Source: Bacilli bacterium
GTDB lineage: Bacteria; Bacillota_I; Bacilli_A; RF39; UBA660
Length of the DNA stretch: 64,000 nt
Direction: 5' to 3'
NCBI GenBank assembly: GCA_017410525.1
Contig: JAFQQQ010000001.1
Span: forward strand, 1 to 64,000
The translations under genes were made by a program, and so were the position numbers. The notes under the pieces are model-generated. The model had not been told where the DNA came from, did no database searches, and saw nothing but the letters and a program-made list of their open reading frames with translations. Shown here piece after piece: positions 25,449 to 33,953 of the stretch. Position 1 is the first letter of the stretch, and every line of letters begins with the position of its first letter.

Positions 25449-26144
25449 ATGCTTGTATTTGGAAAAAATGTTGCTTTAGAATATTTAAATAGTGATAAAA
25501 AAATATATAAGGCGTTTATACAAAATAATTTTAATGATTACGATTTAATAAATAAGGTAAAATATAAAAATATAAAATTTCAAACACTCACTAAGTTTGA
25601 TATGGATAAAAAAGTTAGTGGATTACACCAAGGTATAATTCTTGATGTAGAAGATTATAAGTATGCTGATATATATGATATTATAAGTGAAAATGATAGT
25701 TTAATTGTAATGCTTGATCATATAGAGGATCCTCATAACTTTGGTGCTATTATACGTTCGTGTGAAGCGGCAGGAGTAGAAGGAATAATTATTCCTACAG
25801 ATAGAAGTGTAGAAGTAAATTCAACAGTAATAAAAACTAGCGTAGGTACTACAGAAAAAATGAAAATTGCTAGAGTTACTAATTTAAATAGTACGATTAA
25901 AATTTTAAAAGATAAAGGCTATTGGATATTTGGTACTGATATGGACGGAACTGATTATACTAAGTTAGATTACAAAGGTAAAACTTGTATAATATGTGGC
26001 AATGAAGGATCTGGTATGTCTAAACTGGTAAGAGAAAATTGTGATTTTATTGCTAGTATACCAATGCAAGGAGAAGTAAATAGTTTAAATGCATCAGTTG
26101 CTACAGCAATAATAATTTTTGAAGCAGTTAAACAAAGGATGTAA
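25449..26144 (+). CDS. rlmB: RlmB-like 23S rRNA 2'-O-methyltransferase (SpoU family)
   Basis: A 231-residue SPOUT-fold methyltransferase that methylates a ribose in 23S rRNA or tRNA with SAM. An N-terminal substrate-binding region precedes DHIEDPHNFGAIIRSCEAAG (motif 1), CGNEGSGMS (motif 2) and IPMQGEVNSLNASVATA (motif 3, trefoil knot). GGGAGG lies in the tail of mrnC two bases upstream of its stop. The exact target nucleotide is inferred from synteny only. Confidence 0.92.
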   Translation: MLVFGKNVALEYLNSDKKIYKAFIQNNFNDYDLINKVKYKNIKFQTLTKFDMDKKVSGLHQGIILDVEDYKYADIYDIISENDSLIVMLDHIEDPHNFGAIIRSCEAAGVEGIIIPTDRSVEVNSTVIKTSVGTTEKMKIARVTNLNSTIKILKDKGYWIFGTDMDGTDYTKLDYKGKTCIICGNEGSGMSKLVRENCDFIASIPMQGEVNSLNASVATAIIIFEAVKQRM

Positions 26145-26163
26145 AAATAGAAAGGAAGCAATT

Positions 26164-26763
26164 ATGGAATATAAAGATTTCAATGATTATGAGCTATTAA
26201 GTTATATAGCTGAAGGTAATGAAGAAGCAAACAATATAATTATAAAAAAATATGAACCATTAATAAATAAAATAGCCATAAAAATGCTTCCATATTGTAA
26301 AAATAATGGTTTAGAAAAAAGTGATTTAGTTCAAGAAGGAATGATAGGACTAAATCATGCTATAGAAAGATATCATGAACAAAAAGACGTGTTATTTTAT
26401 ACGTATGCTAAAAAATGTATAGAAAGAAAGATAATAAGTGTAGTAATATCTTCCAATAGAAATAAAAATAAAATATTAAATGAATCAATATCCTATGATG
26501 ATGATGAAAATCTACTTCTTAGATTTATTAAATCAGAAACTCCTAGTCCAGAAGAAGAAATAATAAGTATAGAGTTAGAAGAACGCTTATTACAAAAAAT
26601 AAAAGGAGTATTAACCGATTTAGAAGATCAAGTGTTCTCGCTTCTTATATGTGGATTTAAATATAAAGAAATATCTAAAATATTAGATAAAGATATGAAA
26701 TCTATAGATAATACTATACAAAGGATAAAAGTAAAAATAAAAAATATTTTAAAAGATAAATAA
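26164..26763 (+). CDS. sigH: SigH-like RNA polymerase sigma factor
   Basis: A 199-residue sigma-70-family factor. Region 2 contains DLVQEGMIGLNHAIERY near residue 60, and region 4 a helix-turn-helix (YKEISKILDKDMKSIDNTIQRIK) at the C-terminus. Position after mrnC-rlmB is that of sigH in Bacillus, where it drives transition-state and competence/sporulation genes and transcribes spo0A. Spo0A is encoded 7 kb downstream. ATG 26164 follows AAAGGAAG; the upstream in-frame start at 26119 lies inside rlmB and is rejected. Confidence 0.85.
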   Translation: MEYKDFNDYELLSYIAEGNEEANNIIIKKYEPLINKIAIKMLPYCKNNGLEKSDLVQEGMIGLNHAIERYHEQKDVLFYTYAKKCIERKIISVVISSNRNKNKILNESISYDDDENLLLRFIKSETPSPEEEIISIELEERLLQKIKGVLTDLEDQVFSLLICGFKYKEISKILDKDMKSIDNTIQRIKVKIKNILKDK

Positions 26764-26798
26764 AAAATATGATATAAATATATTAACAAAATTGTTCA

Positions 26799-26826
26799 AA
26801 AAGCACTATTTAGTGCTTTTTTCTTT
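26799..26826 (+). terminator. Intrinsic terminator after sigH
   Basis: AAAAGCACTA (26799-26808) and TAGTGCTTTT (26811-26820) form a perfect stem with a very small loop, followed by a T-rich tract. Confidence 0.85.
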
Positions 26827-26867
26827 TTTAAAAATGTTGTATAATTATTATAGATTGTAGGTGGAAC

Positions 26868-27830
26868 ATGAATTTATTTAAACAAATTTATAAACAAATA
26901 AAAAAATACGATAAAATAGTAATTGCTAGACACGTAGGTGCTGATCCCGATGCTTTAGGTAGTACATTAGGATTAAAGGAAGTAATATTAAATACTTTTC
27001 CCAACAAGCAAGTTTATGTAGTAGGTGCTCCTGCTGCTAGACATAGATATATAGGTATTCTTGATAGATTTACGGATGATATGTATGAAGATTCATTGTT
27101 AATAGTATTAGATACCCCTAATGTCAGCAGAATAGATGGGGTAGATATAGATAAATTTAAATATAAAATAAAAATAGATCATCATCCATTTATAGAAAAG
27201 TATGCTGATATAGAGTTAATAGATGAGACATCTAGTAGTGCTTCTCAATTGATTGTTGAATTAGTAGTAAATACTAAATTAAAATTAAATAAAGAAGCCG
27301 CAGAAAAATTATTTATAGGCATAGTAGGGGATACGAATAGATTTATGTATTATTATACAACTCCTAAAACTTTTGATTTAGTATCTTATATGTTAGAACA
27401 AACTAATTTAGATTTTACAAATTTATATGAAAATATGTATATGAGAACACTCCATGATTTAAGATTTCAAAGCTACGTTATTAATAATCTAACACTCACA
27501 GAAGACGGGTTTGGTTACTTAAAACTAGAACAGGATGTTTTAGATGAATATGGAATTGATGCCTCAACTGCGGCTAACGTAGTAAATGTATTAACTTATA
27601 TAGATGGTATGTATGCATGGGCAATATTTGCTTATGATAAGGGTAATGATAATATAAGAGGATCCATTAGATCTAGGGGACCAATTATAAATGAAGTTGC
27701 TGCTAATTATAATGGTGGAGGCCATATATATGCGTCAGGTGTTAGATTAAAAGATTTTGATGTAGCAAATGATATAATAACTGATTTAAATGAAGTTTGT
27801 AAAAAATATAAAGAGGAAAAGAATATTTAG
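26868..27830 (+). CDS. nrnA: DHH-family phosphoesterase (NrnA-like oligoribonuclease/pAp phosphatase)
   Basis: A 320-residue DHH/DHHA1 protein that degrades short oligonucleotides and 3',5'-bisphosphate nucleotides. Metal motifs are GADPDALGS near residue 25, IVLDTPN, KIDHHP near 105 and GDTNRF. The DHHA1 domain ends in NGGGHIYASG near 290. It starts at ATG 26868 after GTAGGTGG. The pilin-like gene follows after 8 bases. Confidence 0.93.
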   Translation: MNLFKQIYKQIKKYDKIVIARHVGADPDALGSTLGLKEVILNTFPNKQVYVVGAPAARHRYIGILDRFTDDMYEDSLLIVLDTPNVSRIDGVDIDKFKYKIKIDHHPFIEKYADIELIDETSSSASQLIVELVVNTKLKLNKEAAEKLFIGIVGDTNRFMYYYTTPKTFDLVSYMLEQTNLDFTNLYENMYMRTLHDLRFQSYVINNLTLTEDGFGYLKLEQDVLDEYGIDASTAANVVNVLTYIDGMYAWAIFAYDKGNDNIRGSIRSRGPIINEVAANYNGGGHIYASGVRLKDFDVANDIITDLNEVCKKYKEEKNI

Positions 27831-27838
27831 AGGTGAAT

Positions 27839-28777
27839 ATGAAAAATAAGGGTTTTACTTTAATAGAATTATTAGGAGTAATAATAATTTTAGCTTTACT
27901 TATGATAATAGTATTTCCAAGCATAGTTAATTCAGTTAAAAATTCATCTAATAAAACAGACGATTTAACAAAGGAATTGATATATAATGCTGCTGATTTA
28001 TTTATAGATCAACACATAAATGATTTTCCTAAAATGAGTGGAAGTAAATACTCAATATTGTTAAGTGATTTAGTAGAAGAAGGTCTGTTAACTGGCCCTA
28101 TAAAACTATCGGGTAGTGATGCTGACATAACAAATAACAAATGTATTCAAGTAACTTATCAAAGTGATTATATATATGAATTAAAAGATAGTGGTACTTG
28201 CAAAGAAATAATAAAGTATATTTTACCTAGTGAATATAAACAAGTAGAATATATAAGTGGTATACAGCCAAATGGAACAACGAGGACAGCGGGCATAGAT
28301 TTAAATTGTACTTGGCAAGAAGTAAGCAAAATAAATCTTAAGATGCAGTTTTTAACACTCTCAGAAAACCAATATGGATCTATGATATTCAAAAGTAAAA
28401 CAGCAAGTGTTGAAAGTTCAACTCCATATATTTACAGCGCAACAAACGAGATAAGTTTTGTAGGAATTGGTGGTAGTGTAACGAATAATTATACTAAAGA
28501 ACAACTTACAAATAAGGGAACAAAGAAATTAGAAATATTAATTAATGCTAATACTGATTCTTCAAATATATATTTTGGCAGTTGGAATGATGTAACTTTT
28601 TCTAAAAATTGGCAAATTGAATATTTAAAAGTATATAATACTGAAAATAAATTAATTAGAAATTTAGTTCCTTGTTATCGTATATCAGATGATGTAATAG
28701 GCTTGTATGATTTGATAGATGGTAATTTCTATACTAATTCAGGTACAGGTGTTTTTGAAAAAGGAAATAATGTTTAG
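27839..28777 (+). CDS. Type IV pilin-like protein with C-terminal lectin-like (LamG/ConA-type) domain
   Basis: A 312-residue protein. The N-terminus MKNKGFTLIELLGVIIILALL is a prepilin signal with a class III cleavage site after KG and the conserved Glu5 of the mature form. A hydrophobic helix follows. Residues ~130-312 (LPSEYKQVEYI ... LVPCYRISDDVIGLYD ... FYTNSGTGVF) match the 'PSEY-QVEYI' concanavalin-like domain common on surface proteins of gut Firmicutes. It is a likely surface or pseudopilus-tip adhesin. No pilus assembly genes are nearby, so a remote prepilin peptidase would be needed. ATG 27839 is preferred to the GTG at 27833, which lies in the ribosome site. Confidence 0.8.
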   Translation: MKNKGFTLIELLGVIIILALLMIIVFPSIVNSVKNSSNKTDDLTKELIYNAADLFIDQHINDFPKMSGSKYSILLSDLVEEGLLTGPIKLSGSDADITNNKCIQVTYQSDYIYELKDSGTCKEIIKYILPSEYKQVEYISGIQPNGTTRTAGIDLNCTWQEVSKINLKMQFLTLSENQYGSMIFKSKTASVESSTPYIYSATNEISFVGIGGSVTNNYTKEQLTNKGTKKLEILINANTDSSNIYFGSWNDVTFSKNWQIEYLKVYNTENKLIRNLVPCYRISDDVIGLYDLIDGNFYTNSGTGVFEKGNNV

Positions 28778-28802
28778 TCAATGAATTGTCATTGACTTTT
28801 TA
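28776..28802 (+). terminator. Intrinsic terminator after pilin-like gene
   Basis: AGTCAATGA (28776-28784), loop ATTG, TCATTGACT (28789-28797), then T residues to about 28801. It begins within the stop codon. Confidence 0.9.
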
Positions 28803-28856
28803 TTATAAAATATAGATTTTGTAATAAAAACATGATAAAATTATTATGGTGACGAT

Positions 28857-30035
28857 ATGAAAAAAAGTATTAGAGATTTTGATTTAAATAATAAAAGAGT
28901 AATAATTAGGGTGGATTTTAATGTACCTATTAAGGATAATAAGATATTAGATGATAATAGAATAGTTATGAGTTTAAAAACTATTAAGTATGCGATAGAA
29001 AATAAAGCTAAAGTAATATTAATGAGCCATTTAGGCAGAGTTAAAGAACAAAGTGATAAAGATACTAAATCTTTAAAAAAAGTTGCAGAAAGATTAAGTG
29101 AATTATTAGATCAAGAAGTTATTTTTATAAATAACACTAGAGGTGATGAATTAGAGGCTGCTATTAAAAATTTAAAAAATGGACAAATATTACTTATGGA
29201 AAATACTAGATTTGAAGATTTAGATGGTAAGAAAGAATCTGGTAATGATTTAGAATTAGGTAAGTATTGGGCCTCTTTAGGAGATATTTTTATAAACGAT
29301 GCATTTGGTACTTCTCATAGAGGACATGCTTCTAATGTAGGTATAGCAAGTAATTTAGAAAGTGGTATTGGTTTTTTAATAGAAGAAGAATTAGATAAAT
29401 TAAGTTTAGTTATAAATAATCCTAAAAAACCATTTGCAGTGATACTAGGTGGGGCTAAAGTAAGTGATAAAATAGGTGTAATAAAAAATTTAGTAGATAA
29501 ATGTGACTATATAATAATAGGTGGTGGAATGGCTTACACATTCTTAAAAACGCAAAACTATAATATAGGTAATTCGTTACTTGATAGTAACTCGTTAGAT
29601 TTTTGTAGAGATATGCTAGATAAATATAGTAATAAGATTATATTACCGATTGATTCTATAGTATCAAAAGAATTTGATAAAGATGTTACATTAAAAAATA
29701 ATAATAATTTTGATAATGATGATATAGGATTAGACATAGGTGATAAATCTATAGAATTATTTAAAAATAAATTAAGTAGTTGTAAAACTGTAGTTTGGAA
29801 TGGGCCTGTTGGTTATTCAGAAATAGAAAAGTATTCAAAAGGTACGAAAGAAATATTAAAATATTTAAGTGAAAGTGATAAAACAGTTGTAATAGGTGGT
29901 GGAGATACTGCATCTGCAGCAATTAATTTTGGTTATAAAGAAGTATTTACACATATTTCAACTGGAGGAGGAGCATCTTTAGAACTATTAGAAGGCAAAG
30001 TTTTACCTGGAATAGATATAATAGATGATAAATAG
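28857..30035 (+). CDS. pgk: Phosphoglycerate kinase
   Basis: A 392-residue glycolytic enzyme making ATP from 1,3-bisphosphoglycerate. Landmarks are the N-terminal VIIRVDFNVP, MSHLGR, ENTRF, FGTSHRGHAS, the hinge VILGGAKVSDK and the C-terminal GGGDTASA with TGGGASLELLEG. TGGTGACGAT precedes ATG 28857. It opens a four-gene operon ending with tpiA. Confidence 0.97.
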   Translation: MKKSIRDFDLNNKRVIIRVDFNVPIKDNKILDDNRIVMSLKTIKYAIENKAKVILMSHLGRVKEQSDKDTKSLKKVAERLSELLDQEVIFINNTRGDELEAAIKNLKNGQILLMENTRFEDLDGKKESGNDLELGKYWASLGDIFINDAFGTSHRGHASNVGIASNLESGIGFLIEEELDKLSLVINNPKKPFAVILGGAKVSDKIGVIKNLVDKCDYIIIGGGMAYTFLKTQNYNIGNSLLDSNSLDFCRDMLDKYSNKIILPIDSIVSKEFDKDVTLKNNNNFDNDDIGLDIGDKSIELFKNKLSSCKTVVWNGPVGYSEIEKYSKGTKEILKYLSESDKTVVIGGGDTASAAINFGYKEVFTHISTGGGASLELLEGKVLPGIDIIDDK

Positions 30036-30036
30036 T

Positions 30037-31047
30037 ATGAAAAAGAAGTTAAATAAAAAATTAAACATTATAATTTTAATAATTATAACTATATTAGTGT
30101 TATTTTTTTCTTTAAAAGATAATTTTTTAGAAACTTTAACACAAATTTTTACTATGAATATTTGGTATATATTAATTGCTTTAATATTTTTAATATTGTT
30201 TTGGTTATTTAGAAGTTATCCAATATATACATTTTGTAAAAAAATAAATAAAGATTTTAAGTATTTATCTGCAGTACAACTTACTTTAAGAACACAATTT
30301 TTTAATGCTGTAACACCATTCGCTACAGGAGGACAACCTTATCAAATATTTTATTTAAAACAATTAGGAATAGACTATGCGTCTTCTACTAGTGTTGTTA
30401 TACAAAATTTTATAGTATATCAAATAGCTCTAGTATTTCTTGGTATAGTTGCTCTAATTATCAATCAAATATTTAATATATTTAAGAATGCTGAACTTTT
30501 ACAACGATTAATTGCTTTAGGTTTTATAATAAATGCTTTAGTAATAATACTTTTATTTGTAGTTGCGTTTTCTAAAAAACTTAATAAAGTTATTATTAGT
30601 TTTGGAATAAAGGTTTTAACAAAATTAAAACTAGTTAAAGATAGAGAAAAGAAATTAAAAGAGTGGGATGAATATATAAATAAGTTTAATAAATGCGCAA
30701 ATGTTCTTTTAGAAGATAAAAAAACATTTATATTAAATATACTTTATAATTTTTTAGCTCTTTGCAGTTTATATTTGATACCATTATTTGTTCTATATTC
30801 TATGGGTAACTTTACTGCGTTTACTGCAGGTATTTCTATAATTTCATGTGCTTATATAATGATTATAGGATCATTTGTACCTATACCGGGGGCTACAGGT
30901 GGTATTGAATTTGGATTTATACAATTTTTTGGTAATTTTATTACAGGAAGTAAACTATCTGCTATGATGCTTGTATGGAGATTTATAACATACTATTTTG
31001 CTATGATAGTAGGCGCTATTGCTTTAAATATCAAGAAGGTGAAATAA
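30037..31047 (+). CDS. Flippase-like membrane protein (lysylphosphatidylglycerol synthase TM family)
   Basis: A 336-residue integral membrane protein with about eight hydrophobic segments. The family motif GSFVPIPGATGGIEFGFIQ lies near the C-terminus, and ATGGQPYQIFYLKQLG is near residue 95. Relatives (MprF N-domain, UPF0104) move or act on lipids at the membrane. The start is ATG 30037 just after the pgk stop; ATG 30025 inside pgk is possible and adds four residues. Its end overlaps the glycosyltransferase start (TAATG), suggesting that it exports or handles that enzyme's glycolipid product. Confidence 0.8.
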   Translation: MKKKLNKKLNIIILIIITILVLFFSLKDNFLETLTQIFTMNIWYILIALIFLILFWLFRSYPIYTFCKKINKDFKYLSAVQLTLRTQFFNAVTPFATGGQPYQIFYLKQLGIDYASSTSVVIQNFIVYQIALVFLGIVALIINQIFNIFKNAELLQRLIALGFIINALVIILLFVVAFSKKLNKVIISFGIKVLTKLKLVKDREKKLKEWDEYINKFNKCANVLLEDKKTFILNILYNFLALCSLYLIPLFVLYSMGNFTAFTAGISIISCAYIMIIGSFVPIPGATGGIEFGFIQFFGNFITGSKLSAMMLVWRFITYYFAMIVGAIALNIKKVK

Positions 31048-32288
31048 TGAGAATAGGTATATTTTCAGATGCTTGGGAACCATACATAAGTGGTTTAGTA
31101 ACAAGTGAAGTTATGCTTAAAAATGCTTTAGAAAAAATGGGACATGAAGTATATGTGGTAACTGCTAACTTAGAATCATTTACTTATGAATGGGATGAAA
31201 AAAATAAAGTATATAAAATACCTGGTATTCCTACTGGAATATATGATTCTAGATTAACAGGAATTTATCCGATTAAAGCAATAAAAATGATAAAAAGTTG
31301 GGATTTGGATATAATACACTCTCAAATGGAGTTTGCTATAGGTACATTTGCTAGAATATTTGCTAAACAATTTGATATACCTATAGTTCATACATATCAC
31401 ACCATGTATGAAGATTATATTCATTATATAACAAAAGGTTACTTTGATGGACCTAGTAAAAAAATAGTAGAATATTTAACTAAGTTTTATTGTGATAAAA
31501 CAATAGATGAATTAATTGTCCCTACCAAAAAAACTTATGATTTATTTAAAGAAAAATATAAATATGAAAGAAATGTTCATATAATACCAACTGGTATTGA
31601 AATAGATAGATTTTATAAAGAAAAAATAGATTTATTCAAAATAAATAATAAAAAAACTGAATTAGGGATTACTAGTGATGACTTAGTTATTTTGTTTGTT
31701 GGAAGAGTTGCTTCTGAAAAAAATATAGATTTCTTAATAAATAATCATTCTCAAATACTTAAGAAAAATAAGAACGTTAAGTTATTGATAGTGGGTGATG
31801 GTCCTGATTTAGAAGAATATAAGAAACTAGCAAAAAAACAAAAAATAGATAATAGAGTTATATTTACAGGAAAAGTACCTTGGGAAGATATTCCAATCTA
31901 TTATGCTTTAACTGATATATTTGTAACTGCTTCTCATACCGAAACACAAGGTTTAACTGTAGTAGAGGCAATGGCGGCTTCTGTCCCTGTAGTTGCTTTA
32001 AATGATGAAAGTTTTAGAAATACAGTTATAGACGGTCTTACAGGTTTTTTATTTAAAAATAAAAAAGAATATATAAGTAGAATGAATGAATTAATTCTTG
32101 ATAAACAAAAAAGAATAAATATGGGTAATCAAGGTAGAGTTAATTCAGAAGCATATTCCTCTAAATATTTTGCTGAAAGGGTTCTCCAAGTATACAAAAC
32201 AGCTTTAAAGGGTAAGCCATTAAAACAAGATAAAACTTTCTTTAATAGAGTCAAAAATATAATAAAAAGAGGTTTACATGGAAAATAA
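31047..32288 (+). CDS. GT4-family glycosyltransferase, diacylglycerol 3-glucosyltransferase type
   Basis: A 413-residue GT-B enzyme. It opens MRIGIFSDAWEPYISGLVTS. HTYHTMYEDYIHY near residue 113 is a motif seen in the monoglucosyl-diacylglycerol synthases of Acholeplasma and Firmicutes. The nucleotide-sugar site ETQGLTVVEAMAASVPVVA is near 305. It probably makes membrane glycolipid, the anchor for lipoteichoic-acid-like polymers. It overlaps tpiA by 11 bases. The precise sugar and acceptor are inferred from family. Confidence 0.82.
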   Translation: MRIGIFSDAWEPYISGLVTSEVMLKNALEKMGHEVYVVTANLESFTYEWDEKNKVYKIPGIPTGIYDSRLTGIYPIKAIKMIKSWDLDIIHSQMEFAIGTFARIFAKQFDIPIVHTYHTMYEDYIHYITKGYFDGPSKKIVEYLTKFYCDKTIDELIVPTKKTYDLFKEKYKYERNVHIIPTGIEIDRFYKEKIDLFKINNKKTELGITSDDLVILFVGRVASEKNIDFLINNHSQILKKNKNVKLLIVGDGPDLEEYKKLAKKQKIDNRVIFTGKVPWEDIPIYYALTDIFVTASHTETQGLTVVEAMAASVPVVALNDESFRNTVIDGLTGFLFKNKKEYISRMNELILDKQKRINMGNQGRVNSEAYSSKYFAERVLQVYKTALKGKPLKQDKTFFNRVKNIIKRGLHGK

Positions 32289-32991
32289 ATTAATAGTTGG
32301 AAATATAAAGATGAATATGAGATTTGGTGAACTTGCTAACTATTTAAATCATTTTAAAAATATAAAAGGCAAGAATATAATTATATGTCCTAGTTATATC
32401 TACATTCCTTATTTTTTGAATTATAATTTTATAGTAGGAAGTCAAAATGTATGTGCTTATGAAGATGGCGGATATACAGGAGAAGTATCTGCTAGACAGC
32501 TTGCTAGTATAGGGGTTAAATACACTATAGTAGGACATAGTGAAAGAAGAATAAAATTAAATGAAAGTAATTTAGAAATAAATAAAAAAGTAAAAAATGC
32601 TTTGGATTCTAAATTAAAAGTAATTCTTTGTATAGGTGAAACACTAGAAGAATCTAAGTTGCTTAGAAAGGAAATAGTTTTAAAAAGACAGATAAGAGAT
32701 GCATTATTTGATATAAAAGATTTATCTAACGTAGTAATTGCTTATGAACCTGTATGGAGTATTGGTACAAATAAAATACCAAATAAAGAAGATTTAGTTT
32801 ATACACTAGAGTATATAAAACAACTGGTTAAAGACTTATATAAAACAAATATTAAGGTTATATATGGTGGTAGTATAAATGAAAAAAATATTGATAGTAT
32901 AAAAGACATAGAAGAATTAGATGGATTTTTAATAGGATCTGCTAGTATTAATCCAATGAAATTTATAGAAATAATAGAAAAAATATCTTAG
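32278..32991 (+). CDS. tpiA: Triosephosphate isomerase
   Basis: A 237-residue glycolytic TIM barrel. Catalytic residues are Lys in GNIKMN (usual GNWKMN), His in VGHSERR and Glu in AYEPVWSIGTN. The phosphate loop YGGSINEKN and GFLIGSAS are present. AAAGAGG precedes ATG 32278, which overlaps the glycosyltransferase. It is shorter than the usual ~250 residues by small loop deletions, with active-site residues intact. Confidence 0.95.
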   Translation: MENKLIVGNIKMNMRFGELANYLNHFKNIKGKNIIICPSYIYIPYFLNYNFIVGSQNVCAYEDGGYTGEVSARQLASIGVKYTIVGHSERRIKLNESNLEINKKVKNALDSKLKVILCIGETLEESKLLRKEIVLKRQIRDALFDIKDLSNVVIAYEPVWSIGTNKIPNKEDLVYTLEYIKQLVKDLYKTNIKVIYGGSINEKNIDSIKDIEELDGFLIGSASINPMKFIEIIEKIS

Positions 32992-32997
32992 ACTTAT

Positions 32998-33024
32998 TTC
33001 GACAATATTCGACAAATATAGACA
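32998..33024 (+). promoter_or_regulatory. Three tandem Spo0A boxes upstream of spo0A
   Basis: TTCGACA at 32998-33004 and 33008-33014, and a degenerate ATAGACA at 33018-33024, repeat every 10 bp exactly. TTCGACA is the reverse complement of the 0A-box TGTCGAA. The spo0A -10 (TATAAT, 33068-33073) lacks a good -35, which fits an activator-dependent promoter. Autoregulation is inferred. Confidence 0.7.
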
Positions 33025-33096
33025 AAACTAGCTAAAATAAACTCTAGAAGCTTTATGATGTATGTTGTATAATTATTATAGAAAAGGAAGATGATT

Positions 33097-33855
33097 ATGA
33101 ACAAAATAAAGGTTCTTATGATAGACGACAATGTGCAGTTAATAGAAGCAGTAAAAGAGTATTTTAAAAGTAGTAAATTGATAGAAATTATTGCGTCAGC
33201 TAATGATGGCATAGAAGGTATTAAATCAATAGAAAATGAAATTTATGATGTAATAATACTAGATTTAATAATGCCTAAAAAAGATGGATTATATGTTCTT
33301 GATGAAATGAAGAAAAGAAATATAAATAAGAAAGTTATAGTTGCTACTAGTTATAATACACAAGAAGTAATCAGAGAAGTATCAGATTATGGAGTAAATT
33401 ATTATATATTAAAACCTTTTGATTTTGATGATTTAGAAAAGAGAATATTGGATTGTTGTAATAAGAAAAAAGAAGGTAAAAATATAGATTTACACTATAA
33501 TAATCTTCAAATAAGTATAACTAAAATTTTGCACGAATTAGGAATACCATCTCATATAAAAGGATATCAATATATAAGAGATGGAGTAGGCTTGATATTT
33601 GATAATCCTGAAATGATAGGCGGAATAACTAAAGAGTTATATCCTGAACTTGCAAACAAATTTGATACTACAGTATCTCGTGTAGAAAGAGCAATCCGTC
33701 ATGCGATAGAAGTTAGTTGGAATAGAGGAAATTGGGATTTAATGGAAGAAATATTTGGTAATAGTGTAGATATAGATAGAGCTAAACCAACCAATTCAGA
33801 GTTTATAGTTACAGTAGCAGATAAATTAAGATTAGATTATCATAGAGTTCGATAA
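33097..33855 (+). CDS. spo0A: Sporulation/transition-state response regulator Spo0A
   Basis: A 252-residue response regulator. The receiver domain has acidic D10/D11, phospho-acceptor D56 (ILDLIMP) and the conserved Lys in ILKPFDFDD. The C-terminal Spo0A DNA-binding domain (~130-252) includes HIKGYQYIRDGV and the recognition region TVSRVERAIRHAIEVSWNRG. It is essentially full length. AAAGGAAG places the start at ATG 33097, not at 33091, which is too close. In Bacilli and Clostridia it commits cells to sporulation. Here tandem 0A-boxes precede it and a SigH-like gene is nearby. Confidence 0.95.
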   Translation: MNKIKVLMIDDNVQLIEAVKEYFKSSKLIEIIASANDGIEGIKSIENEIYDVIILDLIMPKKDGLYVLDEMKKRNINKKVIVATSYNTQEVIREVSDYGVNYYILKPFDFDDLEKRILDCCNKKKEGKNIDLHYNNLQISITKILHELGIPSHIKGYQYIRDGVGLIFDNPEMIGGITKELYPELANKFDTTVSRVERAIRHAIEVSWNRGNWDLMEEIFGNSVDIDRAKPTNSEFIVTVADKLRLDYHRVR

Positions 33856-33870
33856 AATATCGAACTTTTT
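33846..33870 (+). terminator. Intrinsic terminator of spo0A
   Basis: AGTTCGATA (33846-33854), loop AAA, TATCGAACT (33858-33866), then TTTT. The stop codon lies at the top of the 5' arm. Confidence 0.9.
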
Positions 33871-33953
33871 AATTTAATTTTTAAAAAAATACATAGAAAT
33901 ATTTTTTTTTAACTTTAAATGTGTTAAACTATATATAGATTGGAGGATTAGTT

